64,000 bases of DNA from Crossiella sp. SN42. Its GTDB lineage: Bacteria; Actinomycetota; Actinomycetes; Mycobacteriales; Pseudonocardiaceae. Below are positions 1 through 8,107 of the stretch, one piece after another. The stretch lies in the NCBI RefSeq assembly GCF_023897065.1, contig NZ_JAMHIV010000001.1, forward strand, positions 124,001 to 188,000. The letters are read 5' to 3'. The translations under genes and the position numbers were made by a program. The notes beneath the pieces are model-generated. The model ran no database searches. It was given only the letters and a program-made list of their open reading frames with translations, and was not told the DNA's origin. Each line of letters starts with the position of its first letter. Position 1 is the first letter of the stretch.

Positions 1-642
1 GCGGCCAACTTCACCAAGGACAAGGTGGGCACCCGCGAGGAGCTGCGGACGCTGGGCCTGCCCTCCTACGTCAGCGCGGTCGACTGCCCGAAGGACCTGC
101 CGGGCCTCACCCCGTTCGAGCGGCTGTTCCGCGACTACGAGAACTACGGCAAGGTCTTCGGCGTGCCCGACCGCGCCACCGCGCTGATCGCCCAGCAGCG
201 CGAGGTGGTCAAGCAGGCCGAGGCGGCAGGAGCCGGGCGGGCCGACAAACCGACCGTGGTCTACCTGTACTCGGTGTTCAAGGGCCTGCCGTATGTCGCG
301 GGCCGCAACGGGATGCCCAGCGACATGAGCCGCATCTTGAGCGCTCCCAACGCTTTTGACGACATCGACCAGGCGTGGCCGGAGGTGCCGTGGGAGGAGA
401 TCGCCCGGCGCGACCCCACCGTGATCGTGGTCGGTGACCTCGCCGACCGCGGCTCGCCAGGCGACAGCGCCGCGGAGAAGATCAAGATGATGCGCGAGCA
501 CCCGGTGGTCTCCCAGCTGAGCGCGGTCAAGCAGAACCGGATCATCCAGGTGCCCGGCATCGAGCTGGACCCCACCGTGCGCAGCGCCAACACCCTGCGC
601 CTGGTGACCGAGGGAATGAAGGCGCTCGGTGTCCTCGGCTGA
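1..642 (+). CDS. Siderophore/cobalamin-type ABC transporter substrate-binding protein, 3' part
   Basis: The reading frame is open from base 1, so the N-terminus, including any lipoprotein signal, lies outside the window; about 213 residues are present. The visible part reads as the second lobe of a FecB/BtuF-type periplasmic-binding fold: an early LGLPSYVS segment, the VYLYSVFKGLPYVAG strand, then DDIDQAWPEVPWEEIARRDP and a VIVVGD strand, which is the usual 'the enzyme is at position X' pattern of this family, ending with an NRIIQVPGIELDP segment. It would capture an Fe(III)-siderophore, heme or cobalamin outside the membrane and deliver it to the permease encoded next. The stop overlaps the GTG start of the permease gene, so the three genes to 2515 form one translationally coupled operon. 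The ligand cannot be told from sequence. Confidence 0.85.
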   Translation, partial: AANFTKDKVGTREELRTLGLPSYVSAVDCPKDLPGLTPFERLFRDYENYGKVFGVPDRATALIAQQREVVKQAEAAGAGRADKPTVVYLYSVFKGLPYVAGRNGMPSDMSRILSAPNAFDDIDQAWPEVPWEEIARRDPTVIVVGDLADRGSPGDSAAEKIKMMREHPVVSQLSAVKQNRIIQVPGIELDPTVRSANTLRLVTEGMKALGVLG

Positions 643-1718
643 CCTGTTACATCCCAGCGCCCGCTCGCACACCGAACCGCCTGCGGCGAAACGGCCGCGC
701 GGTCGCACCGGCTGGTCCACCGCCGCGGTCTTCTTGGTTCGGCTTGGCCGTCCTCGTGGTCTCGATGGGGCTCGCGGTCCGGATCGGGGTCAGCGGCGTG
801 GGCTTCGCCGAGATCGGCCGCACCCTCGGCGTCCGGCTCGGCCTGCCGGTGACCCCGCTCCCCCGGTTGCTGGACTCGGTGATCTGGGAGCTGCGCATCC
901 CCAGGGTGCTGCTGGCCGCGCTGGTCGGGGCCCTGCTGGCGGTCTGCGGGGCCGCGCTGCAGGGCGTCACCCGCAACGCGCTGGCCGATCCGTACCTGCT
1001 GGGCGTGTCCAACGGCGCCTCGGCGGGCGCGGTGGTGGTGGTCGTCCTCGGGGCAGGCGCGGGCGCGCTCGGGGTGACCGGCGGCGCGCTGGCCGGTGCG
1101 CTGCTGTCCTTCGGGCTGATGATGCTGCTGTTGCGGCGCAGCGGGATGCACACCGCGCGGATCGTGCTCACCGGCGTGATCGTCGGTCAGCTATTCGCCG
1201 CGATCACCTCGCTGATCCTGATGGCCTCCGCGGATCCGGACACCACCAGGGCGATCACCTACTGGCTGCTGGGCTCGATGGCCTCGGCCCGCTGGGACGC
1301 GGTGCTGGTGTGCGCGATCGCGGGTGCGGTGGGCCTGGTGGTGATCTGGTTGTGCGCGGGCGCTCTGGACGGCTTCGCCTTCGGCTCGGACACCGCCGCC
1401 TCGGTGGGCGTGGACGTGCGCACCACCCGGCTGGTGCTGCTGGTCGCCACCGCGCTGCTGACCTCGGTGGCGGTGGCCTCGGTCGGCGCGATCGGCTTCG
1501 TCGGCCTGATCGTGCCGCACGGCGTGCGTTTCCTGGTCGGCCCGCTGCACCGGGTGCTGCTGCCGTTCACCGCGATGGCCGGTGCGGTGTTCCTGGTCTG
1601 GACCGACGCGCTGGCCAGGGTCGCCTTCGCGCCGCGTGAGGTGCCGGTCGGGGTGTTCACCGCGCTGGTCGGCGTGCCGCTGTTCCTGCTGGTGCTGCGC
1701 AGGCGGGGCGAGCTGTGA
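629..1718 (+). CDS. FecCD-family ABC transporter permease, with an apparent single-base frameshift near 738
   Basis: This is the multi-spanning membrane permease of an iron-siderophore/B12 importer. Family hallmarks include the RIPRVLLAALVGALLAVCGA segment, TRNALADPYLLGVSNGAS and, near the C-terminus, IGFVGLIVPHGVRFLVG, the coupling-helix region that contacts the ATPase. The long reading frame from 744 would begin with a TTG inside the first membrane helix. A much better N-terminus starts at GTG 629, overlapping the stop of the binding-protein gene, but in another frame. Removing one T from the TT at 738-739 joins them into a continuous first helix (AVFLVGLAVLVVSMGLAVRI). Either the sequence has an extra base or the gene is broken. 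The stop overlaps the GTG of the ATPase gene. Confidence 0.85.
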
Positions 1719-2515
1719 GGATCAGCGCCGAGGCGGTCACCTGGTCGGTGCCCGGCCGCACGATCGTGGACGACATCACCTTCACCGTCCACTCTGGACA
1801 GACGGTGGGCCTGATCGGCCCCAACGGCTCCGGCAAGTCCTCACTGCTGCGCTGCCTGGCCGGGCTCCGCGCGCCCAGCGGGGGCAGGGTGCGCTACGAC
1901 GAGCAGGACATCTCCGGCTGGAGCGTGCGGAAGATCGCCCAGCACATCGCCTTCGTCGAACAGGCCACCGAGACCGAGAGCGACCTGCGCGTGGCCGACG
2001 TGGTCGCCCTGGGCCGCACCCCGTTCCGCCCCGGCTGGCGGGCGGCCGGCGCGACCGACCACGCGATCGTCGAGGCCGCGCTGGACCGGGTCGACCTCAC
2101 CGACTTCCGGGACCGGCACTGGAAAACCCTCTCCGGCGGCGAACGCCAGCGCGCCCACATCGCCCGCGCCCTGGCCCAGCAACCGTGGGCGATCCTGCTC
2201 GACGAACCGACCAACCACCTCGACATCCGCCACCAGCTGGACCTGCTGGACCTGCTCTCCACCACCGAGCAGACCGTGCTGACCGCCCTGCACGACCTGT
2301 CCCTGGCCGCCCGCTTCTGCGACCAGCTCGTGCTGCTGCACCACGGCAGGCTGGTCGCGGCCGGGTCGCCGCCGGAAGTGCTGACCGCGCAACGGCTTGC
2401 CGAGGTGTTCGAGGTCGACGCCGAGGTCGGGCGGGACAGCGCGGGCAACCTCGCGGTGGTGTACCGGGGCACGACCGACCGCCTGCGCACCGCGCCGAGC
2501 GGCGCCGCCCGTTAA
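1715..2515 (+). CDS. ABC transporter ATPase of the iron-siderophore/B12 uptake type
   Basis: Cytoplasmic ATPase of about 266 residues that powers the importer encoded by the two preceding genes. Visible motifs are Walker A GPNGSGKS (residues about 35-42), the ABC signature LSGGERQRAHIARAL, Walker B ILLDEPTNHLD and the switch histidine in LTALHDLSLAARFCD. The text follows the FecE/FepC subfamily closely (for example DEQDISGWSVRKIAQHIAFV). The GTG start overlaps the TGA of the permease gene, indicating translational coupling. The gene ends the operon; an 87-bp gap follows before the P450 gene. Confidence 0.93.
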   Translation: MRISAEAVTWSVPGRTIVDDITFTVHSGQTVGLIGPNGSGKSSLLRCLAGLRAPSGGRVRYDEQDISGWSVRKIAQHIAFVEQATETESDLRVADVVALGRTPFRPGWRAAGATDHAIVEAALDRVDLTDFRDRHWKTLSGGERQRAHIARALAQQPWAILLDEPTNHLDIRHQLDLLDLLSTTEQTVLTALHDLSLAARFCDQLVLLHHGRLVAAGSPPEVLTAQRLAEVFEVDAEVGRDSAGNLAVVYRGTTDRLRTAPSGAAR

Positions 2516-2539
2516 CAGAATCCGGCGAACTCCGAAAGC

Positions 2540-2567
2540 TTGTGAATTCTCCAGTTTTGGCCACTAT
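2540..2567 (+). promoter_or_regulatory. Possible promoter for the P450 gene
   Basis: A TTGTGA hexamer (2540-2545) lies 16 bases upstream of CACTAT (2562-2567) in an AT-richer patch of the short gap between the ATPase and P450 genes. The second hexamer is a poor -10 match, so this is weak. The P450 start at 2603 has a good GGGGAGG ribosome-binding site. Confidence 0.3.
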
Positions 2568-2602
2568 GGCTCTGGCATGCCCACGACCTGGGGAGGAAGC
2601 GC

Positions 2603-3790
2603 ATGTCCGGACTCCAACTACCGCTCGACCGGCCCAACCCGCTGTCGCTGGCGCCGCAGTACCAGGCGCTGCGCCGCGAGGCGCCGCTGGTGCGGGTGAC
2701 CACCCCGGCCGGTGATCCGGCCTGGCTCGTACTCGGCTACGAGGCGGTGAAACAGGCCTTCACCGACCCCCGCTTCGGCCGCTCGCACCCCGATCCGGCG
2801 CAGGCGGCCCGGTTGTCGCAGTCGGCGATGGGTGGCGGCGCCAGCGGCGACTACGAGACCGAGCAGGCCGAGCACGCCCGGCTGCGCACGGTGCTGACCC
2901 CCGCGTTCGCCGCGCCCCGGATGCGCCGCCTGACCGACCGGATCCACGAGCTGACCGAGGAGTGCCTCGACGACCTGGCGGCCGCGGGCTCGCCTGCCGA
3001 CCTGCACGAGCTGGTGTCGTTTCCGTTGCCTGCGCTGGCGATCAGCGAGCTGCTCGGCGTGCCTGCCGCGGACCAGGACCACTTCAGCCGCCTGTCCAGG
3101 AACCTCGGCCTCATCGACGACGGGGCGGCCAGCCAGGCCGCGTTCGGCGAGTTCGTCGAATACACCTTCCGCCTGGCCGCCGCGAAACGCGCGAACCCGG
3201 GTCCCGACGTCATCTCCGACCTGGTCGCCGCGCAGGCCGGCGATGCCACCATCACCGACGAGGTGGTGGCCCAGCTGGTCATCGCGCTGCTGTTCGCCGG
3301 TCACGAGACCACCGCGACCCGCATCGACTTCGGCGTGCTGTACCTGCTGTCCGAGCCGTCCCGGCGGGCAGCCTTCGCCGCCGACCCCGAGGGCCAGGTC
3401 CAGTCCACGGTGGAGGAGATCCTGCGCCTGTCCGCGCCGCACGGCCTCGGCCTGGTCCGCTACGCCCGCGAGGACGTGGAGATCGGCGGCATCACCATCA
3501 GCCGCGGCGACCTGGTGCTGGTCTCCAACGACTCGGCCAACCGGGACGAGACGGTGTTCGCCGACCCCGAGGAGTTCCGCCCCGACCGCAAACCCAACCC
3601 GCACTTGGCCTTCGGCGGCGGCAGGCACGTCTGCCTCGGCCTCAACCTCGCCCGCATCCAGCTCCGGATCGTCTTCCCCGCCCTGTTCCGCCGCTTCCCG
3701 GCCCTGAGCCTGGCCACCGACCTGGACGACATGCCCCTGGTCACCGGCGACCTCACCGGCGGCGTGGAGAAGGTGCTCGTGCGCTGGTGA
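2603..3790 (+). CDS. Cytochrome P450 monooxygenase
   Basis: Soluble bacterial class I P450 of 395 residues, full length for the family. The I-helix oxygen-activation motif AGHETT lies at residues 232-237, the ExxR pair at E272/R275 (EILR), and the heme-binding loop [10 protein letters not shown] at 337-346 with the cysteine thiolate ligand at Cys344. It would hydroxylate or otherwise oxidise a small hydrophobic substrate using ferredoxin partners that are not encoded nearby. The ATG at 2603 follows a purine-rich GGGGAGG at suitable spacing. The gene sits alone between the uptake operon and a convergent secreted-protein gene, so context does not reveal the substrate. It is some 38 kb from the biosynthetic cluster and probably unrelated to it. 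Confidence 0.95.
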   Translation: MSGLQLPLDRPNPLSLAPQYQALRREAPLVRVTTPAGDPAWLVLGYEAVKQAFTDPRFGRSHPDPAQAARLSQSAMGGGASGDYETEQAEHARLRTVLTPAFAAPRMRRLTDRIHELTEECLDDLAAAGSPADLHELVSFPLPALAISELLGVPAADQDHFSRLSRNLGLIDDGAASQAAFGEFVEYTFRLAAAKRANPGPDVISDLVAAQAGDATITDEVVAQLVIALLFAGHETTATRIDFGVLYLLSEPSRRAAFAADPEGQVQSTVEEILRLSAPHGLGLVRYAREDVEIGGITISRGDLVLVSNDSANRDETVFADPEEFRPDRKPNPHLAFGGGRHVCLGLNLARIQLRIVFPALFRRFPALSLATDLDDMPLVTGDLTGGVEKVLVRW

Positions 3791-3794
3791 AGAT

Positions 3795-3831
3795 CCGCAT
3801 CGGTGTGGCCGTTCGCGCCACACCGATGCGG
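3795..3831. terminator. Bidirectional hairpin terminator between convergent genes
   Basis: A perfect 15-bp inverted repeat (arms 3795-3809 and 3817-3831, arm sequence CCGCATCGGTGTGGC and its complement) with a 7-base loop lies in the gap between the P450 and the convergent secreted-protease gene. No long T-run follows, which is common for actinomycete terminators. Confidence 0.75.
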
Positions 3832-3843
3832 TCCTCTGCTGCG

Positions 3844-4419
3844 CTAGTTGCAGATGGAGGGTGCCATGACCTCCTGCGGGCTGCCCCAGCCCGCGCACCG
3901 GTAGGTCGAGTGCCCGTACCAGTTGTGCCCGAACTCGTGCGCGGCGAGCAGGGCGCCGTCGCCGACTCCGCGCATGAACAGCGCGATCCGCTGTCCCCGG
4001 CCCCAGTTGCAGCCGACGACCCGGGAGCCGCCACCACAGTTGGTGATGTAGCTGTTGGTGCACTCCACCGGCGTGCCAGCACCCTCGGTCAGCCCGCTCC
4101 ACGCGGCCGCGCCCCGCCTGATCGTCGCGGCGTAGGGCTGGCAGGAGCTGGTGAGGTGGAAGCTGCGCCGGGTCGGCGCGGGCCAGGCCAGGATGCCCGC
4201 GGCCGGCTCGGCGGCGGTGTCGCGCTGACCGGGCTGGACGTCGATGACCGAGGTCGGGTGGCCCAGGGAGGCGTCCGCCTGCGGGTTGGCCATCGGCAGC
4301 GCGGCCGAGGTCGCCTGACCTTCGAACACGACACCCGCCTGGGTGGCCGGGCCCAGGAACGCCATGGCCGAGACGGCCGCGGCTATCAACCCGTACCGAA
4401 AGATGAGCTTACTGATCAT
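3844..4419 (-). CDS. Small secreted zinc metalloprotease-like protein
   Basis: Predicted exported protein of 191 residues. It begins with a Lys/Arg n-region and a hydrophobic segment (YGLIAAAVSAMAFLGPATQAG) typical of a Sec signal peptide. The C-terminal half contains AAHEFGHNWYGHS, a zinc-binding HExxH followed by a further His, and later VMAPS, which resembles the Met-turn of metzincins such as snapalysin. The spacing is HExxHxxxxH rather than the classical HExxHxxGxxH/D, so it is either a divergent member or uses a different third ligand. Six cysteines in the mature part (C-QPYA, VECTN, TNCGG, GCNWG, RCAGW, ICN) suggest disulfides. ATG 4419 is preceded by a GAGGAC ribosome-binding site. 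Protease activity is inferred. Confidence 0.65.
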   Translation of the reverse strand: MISKLIFRYGLIAAAVSAMAFLGPATQAGVVFEGQATSAALPMANPQADASLGHPTSVIDVQPGQRDTAAEPAAGILAWPAPTRRSFHLTSSCQPYAATIRRGAAAWSGLTEGAGTPVECTNSYITNCGGGSRVVGCNWGRGQRIALFMRGVGDGALLAAHEFGHNWYGHSTYRCAGWGSPQEVMAPSICN

Positions 4420-4595
4420 AGCGATGTCCTCACTTGCAGGGTAAGTGCGGCAATGCTGGAAAGAGGCCCAAGAAGGACCTTTTCCGAATTTCCATGCCCG
4501 CCTATTCGTTCACATATGCATACTTCTGCATACCCCCCGTTCGGCCTGTTCTTTTCGACGAATCCGGCGACCGGTGGCCGAGACGGAACCGCTGC

Positions 4596-5279
4596 TCAGG
4601 CCAGGTCTACGGCGGCGACCGTCGCGCTGTCCGCCCTCGAACCCACCGATCGCGGGATTGCCGGAAAGCCCGGCGGTACCGACGTTGGCGGGGATTCAGC
4701 CAAACGGTTGGCGCAAACCGGCGAGCGGGCGCCGGTCAGTTCGTCAATAACATGGTCCGGGGATGGCTTCGATCTAGTCGGCGACAGGCGACTGCCCACG
4801 CCGACAACCAGCACAGCCTCGGCGTTGATGAACTGCACCGCCCCCTTCGACTGGAGCAGCCGTGGCACGCTCGCCCATAGCGCGTCAGGACACCACCCGC
4901 GCCCTGTCCGGCACCGCACCTAGCGCCGCGGCCGGCACGGCAGGCCCGGTCGAGCCGAGCGCGACGACGGACAGCTTCACCAGTCCGTCCACGCATCGCC
5001 GCAGCACCTCGATCGCGACAAAGGCGGTCCCCAACGTTCAGGTACACCAGCGGCCGTCCGCGCGATGCTGACAGCAGGGACGGCCGAACTCCCGGCGGTC
5101 ACCAGCCGGGAGCGGGGCAGCCAGGTCGTCGGCTCACCGCTGGGTCATCACCGCACCCAGCGCGTGCCCGCGGCGAAGACGACCTCATGACCGGCGCGGA
5201 CCGCGGCCAGTGCGATTGACACCGAGGGATAGGTGTGACTATGAGCTGCCATCGCGGCGAACAGCAAACGCGCCCACTG
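4596..5279 (-). pseudogene. Decayed MGT-type (GT1) glycosyltransferase
   Basis: Three pieces of one macrolide-type glycosyltransferase can be read in order on the minus strand. The N-terminal piece (5148-5279) gives ARLLFAAMAAHSHTYPSVS and later AAVRAGHEVVFAAGTRW, the sugar-acceptor Rossmann start, then stops. The middle piece gives RPLVYL, then after a one-base shift near 5037 TLGTAF, and on to LGAVPDRARVVS before a stop at 4885. The C-terminal piece (4596 to about 4860) gives AVQFINAEAVLVVGVGSRL, the UDP-sugar-binding end of the family. Roughly 170 residues are missing between the first two pieces and about 35 between the last two. The gene cannot make an active enzyme. Bases 4420-4595 and 5280-5402 hold nothing I recognise. 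Confidence 0.75.
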
Positions 5280-5402
5280 CCCTGACCACAGTGGACGGTC
5301 CACATACCCGGAATTGGCGCTCTACAACACACTCACTGAGGGCTACCCGCGGTGGGAGGACGCCGAGCGCCACCGGCCAAGGTGACTCCCCCCTGACGAT
5401 GG

Positions 5403-7580
5403 TCAAGAAGTCTCTGGATGCCCCCGAGAGCTCATGACCTGCCGCGACAGCGCATCCTCCAATACCCGGATATATCCAGACACACCACGGCCCTGCGGGA
5501 GAAGTTGCTGATCGCGCGGCAACACCTCGTCGATCGCATCGGTTGCGGCGTGGGCGGCGTGCCAGGTGTCCACGATCATGTAATCGGCGCGGGCGACCAG
5601 TGCTCGCAACGTTGGGGTCGCTACCTTGTCGCTGTTGCCGGTCACTGTCACTGTCTTAGGAACCTGCATCCGCTGCAGTCGCTCGCGGAAGTGACCGACG
5701 GCCCCAGCCTGAAGGGTGTAGATACCGATCTCGCGTGCGGCAAGGTTCGACCAAATGGTGTCGGCTCCGCTGATCGGTACGGGAGCCGACGTCGTGGGTA
5801 GGCCCGCGTGCTCAGCCAAGTGGTCGATCTCGGTTCGTTGCCGCAGGCTCAGCCGTTCCGCGGGGAAGTCCCGGATCTGCCCAAGTACGGCGCTGACGAC
5901 GCTGATCAACGCTCCGCGTTCCGGCGCCGAGGTATCCATCAGCAGGTCAACCAGATCGATAGCCCAGTCAACCACGCTGGGGGCAGCGATCTTCGCCCAC
6001 AACTTGCCCGCGCCCTGCACCGCGTTCGCGTAGCGCTCGGGGGACGGGCCGCTCTTCAGGATGTTGCCGAGCAGGTCCAGGTAGGCGTGACGGACCGGTC
6101 CGCTCACGTTCTGCTGACTCGCGAGCACATCGAGCACCAGTTCGCAGAACTGCGCCAGATGTGGACTGGCCGTCGCGCGTGCCGCCGCCAGGCAAAGTAG
6201 GTCAAGTGCAGCGACGACTCGCTCCTGATTAGTGACCGTGGCTGCATCGAGCAGATCTTCCGCAGCCCGTTCGGCCTCGGCAGCAGTAAGCGTCGTCAAC
6301 TCGGGCCAGTCATGGTGGCTGGCCCGCAGGACGCGCTCGGCATCCGGCCAGGGACCGACCGCCACTCGACGCAGCCACGCACCCCAATCCGAACAAGTGG
6401 ACTCGATGAGCCCTCGCAAGCTATCGAGGTCCTGCTTGGTGCGACGCGTCAACGCGGGCAACCGACCTGCTGCGCGGAAACGCTCAACCTCCGTGAGCAC
6501 CGCCGCCGCATGCTCAGTGTCGTTGCTATCCAAGACAGCGTGCACCGCCGCGATGGAGGTGCCCGGTTCTGGGTTCTTGAGATACGTGTGGATGACGTTG
6601 CTGAACTGGCCACCAGCAAGCAGTTCGTGCAGGTTCGCGTCCGGACTCGCACTGGGCTGCGTGGCCTTGTGCCGTGCCAGCAATCGTTCGAGGTCCTGGC
6701 GTTCATCAAGGGTTGTCGCCTCAAGGATCCGGGCGAGTCGCCGCTCGTCGCCCGCCGTGGCCGCAGCAATCACCGCGACCTTGCGGCCGAGCGCGCCACC
6801 GGGCACGTCCACAGCGCCGATCACCGTGCCGAACTGTGAAATCAGGTCGGCCTCGGCGGCGATCTCTGTCAGCGACCGATCGGCGCCTACCGCGGAGATG
6901 TCGACCTGCCAGATCATCTCCAGCAGGAGTTCGTTGATCGCACGCGGCCTGCGGGCCTTGAGCAGGTCGCGGAAGTAGGGCAATTGCCGCAGCTCCGACC
7001 AGCGGCCGAGGCGTCCGTGCAATTCGACCGTGAGGAACCGCAAGTTCTCCGCGCTCAACTGCCCGCTGAGCCGGAGATCCGCCAGCGCGGCGCTTGCCTC
7101 CGCTGCGTTGTGCTGCAGCAAGGCGAGGCGAAAATCCCGGAGCCTGTGCAGGTGGGGAACCAGGGTGGGTCGCGGCCGGGCGTCATTCGACACGACGGTC
7201 GACACTGCGGTCCGGACCCGATCCACCAGCTTCTGTTGTTCAGCGACCCGGTGAACGTAAGTCAGGTGTCTTGCCCCAGCGGCCACGAGTTGTAGGTCGA
7301 TCGATTGCAGCTTGCCCAGCCGAGTGCTCGCCAACGCCGCCGTTGTCGGTCCGAGAAACGCATCGAGCACCTCCCGGCCGCGGCGCTGTCCCTCGAGATC
7401 GGCCGACACCAGGTAGAAGCCCTGGGGCTCGCGCTCATGCAGAGGCATGACTACCCACTCACCGGGCGCCCCGGTGAGTTTGCGGAGTTGCTCTTCGATC
7501 AACACTTCGAAGCTGTCTTGGAAGGCCTTGTACACGCTGAGATCGCCCGCGCACTGGCGCAGTTCGTCCACACTGATCAC
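5403..7580 (-). CDS. dpdD: DpdD, subunit of the 7-deazaguanine DNA restriction system
   Basis: Last gene of the eight-gene dpd operon, 725 residues, with no enzymatic motif that I can recognise. The assignment rests on position next to the PLD-type DpdK and on overall length and character, as DpdD is a large protein of unknown function in known dpd clusters. The body is mostly helical, rich in Leu/Ala/Arg with repeat-like segments. The last 110 residues look like a separate domain (AAREIGIYTLQAGAV, ALVARADYMIVDTWHAAHAA, then QLLPQGRGVSGYIRVLEDAL). ATG 7580 overlaps the stop of dpdK by four bases, so translation is coupled. In the Salmonella system DpdD is needed for restriction rather than base insertion, as far as I recall. 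It could also be an unrelated large accessory protein. Confidence 0.7.
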   Translation of the reverse strand: MISVDELRQCAGDLSVYKAFQDSFEVLIEEQLRKLTGAPGEWVVMPLHEREPQGFYLVSADLEGQRRGREVLDAFLGPTTAALASTRLGKLQSIDLQLVAAGARHLTYVHRVAEQQKLVDRVRTAVSTVVSNDARPRPTLVPHLHRLRDFRLALLQHNAAEASAALADLRLSGQLSAENLRFLTVELHGRLGRWSELRQLPYFRDLLKARRPRAINELLLEMIWQVDISAVGADRSLTEIAAEADLISQFGTVIGAVDVPGGALGRKVAVIAAATAGDERRLARILEATTLDERQDLERLLARHKATQPSASPDANLHELLAGGQFSNVIHTYLKNPEPGTSIAAVHAVLDSNDTEHAAAVLTEVERFRAAGRLPALTRRTKQDLDSLRGLIESTCSDWGAWLRRVAVGPWPDAERVLRASHHDWPELTTLTAAEAERAAEDLLDAATVTNQERVVAALDLLCLAAARATASPHLAQFCELVLDVLASQQNVSGPVRHAYLDLLGNILKSGPSPERYANAVQGAGKLWAKIAAPSVVDWAIDLVDLLMDTSAPERGALISVVSAVLGQIRDFPAERLSLRQRTEIDHLAEHAGLPTTSAPVPISGADTIWSNLAAREIGIYTLQAGAVGHFRERLQRMQVPKTVTVTGNSDKVATPTLRALVARADYMIVDTWHAAHAATDAIDEVLPRDQQLLPQGRGVSGYIRVLEDALSRQVMSSRGHPETS

Positions 7581-8107
7581 AGAAGCCCTCCGAACCGGCT
7601 GTACGCGTCCATCCTGGCTTGCGCGACGTAGGCCGGGTCGGTCTTCAGCTCCACGTCCTCTTCCAGGATGTGGATGCCGTTGAACGTGATGTTCATGCTC
7701 CCGGCCAGTGCATAGTCGTCTCCGGTCACCGCCTTCGTGTGCCTGGTCCGGGGCGAGGCCTTGTCAATCGTCACTCTGTGCGCGACGTCGAGGTCTTCAG
7801 CCAGCGTCCGTACCTGGTACTCGAACGCCTCGTTGTGCTTGTCGGTCGTGGTGCCGACGACCACGTGAGTGCCTCGCGCGGCGAGCGTGATCACGATCTC
7901 GGCGAGCCGGACCGGGCGGCGCCCAAACCGCGACAGCACCGGGTAGGTGCCTGCCGAGTTGTCAATCAGGTCCACATTGCTGATCCATGGCGATACCAAC
8001 CACAGGCACCTGCTCGGCCGCACCAACTCGGCGGTGAACAGGGCGACCAGCAGGTCGAAGACCTCAACCGAACTCTGCACCCGCGACTTGCGGACGACCC
8101 GGTTCAC
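7577..8107 (-). CDS. dpdK: DpdK, phospholipase D-like protein of the Dpd system
   Basis: A 176-residue single-domain protein of the phospholipase D superfamily. The HKD motif reads H123-T-K125-x4-D130 followed by GS (136-137) and N139 (RHTKAVTGDD then LAGSMNITFNG). One HKD copy is present, so a homodimer would be needed for a complete active site, as in Nuc-type nucleases. In the Dpd system this is the best candidate for the DNA-cutting subunit that acts on DNA lacking the deazaguanine mark; that role is inferred. Its ATG overlaps the stop of dpdJ (ATGA at 8104-8107), and its stop overlaps the start of dpdD. Confidence 0.85.
   Translation of the reverse strand: MNRVVRKSRVQSSVEVFDLLVALFTAELVRPSRCLWLVSPWISNVDLIDNSAGTYPVLSRFGRRPVRLAEIVITLAARGTHVVVGTTTDKHNEAFEYQVRTLAEDLDVAHRVTIDKASPRTRHTKAVTGDDYALAGSMNITFNGIHILEEDVELKTDPAYVAQARMDAYSRFGGLL

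Noticed and set aside
2603-3790. The P450 as part of the 41.9-61.2 kb cluster
   Set aside because: It is 38 kb away, separated by the dpd operon and exoenzyme genes, and no sequence feature links it to the cluster.
2618-4102. A 494-residue minus-strand frame over the P450 gene
   Set aside because: Antisense shadow of a P450 with complete catalytic motifs; no domain recognisable.
4596-5279. Using the decayed glycosyltransferase as the missing sugar-attaching enzyme of the cluster
   Set aside because: It is inactivated by deletions and stops, lies 36 kb away and is of the macrolide type, not an N-acetylglucosamine N-transferase.
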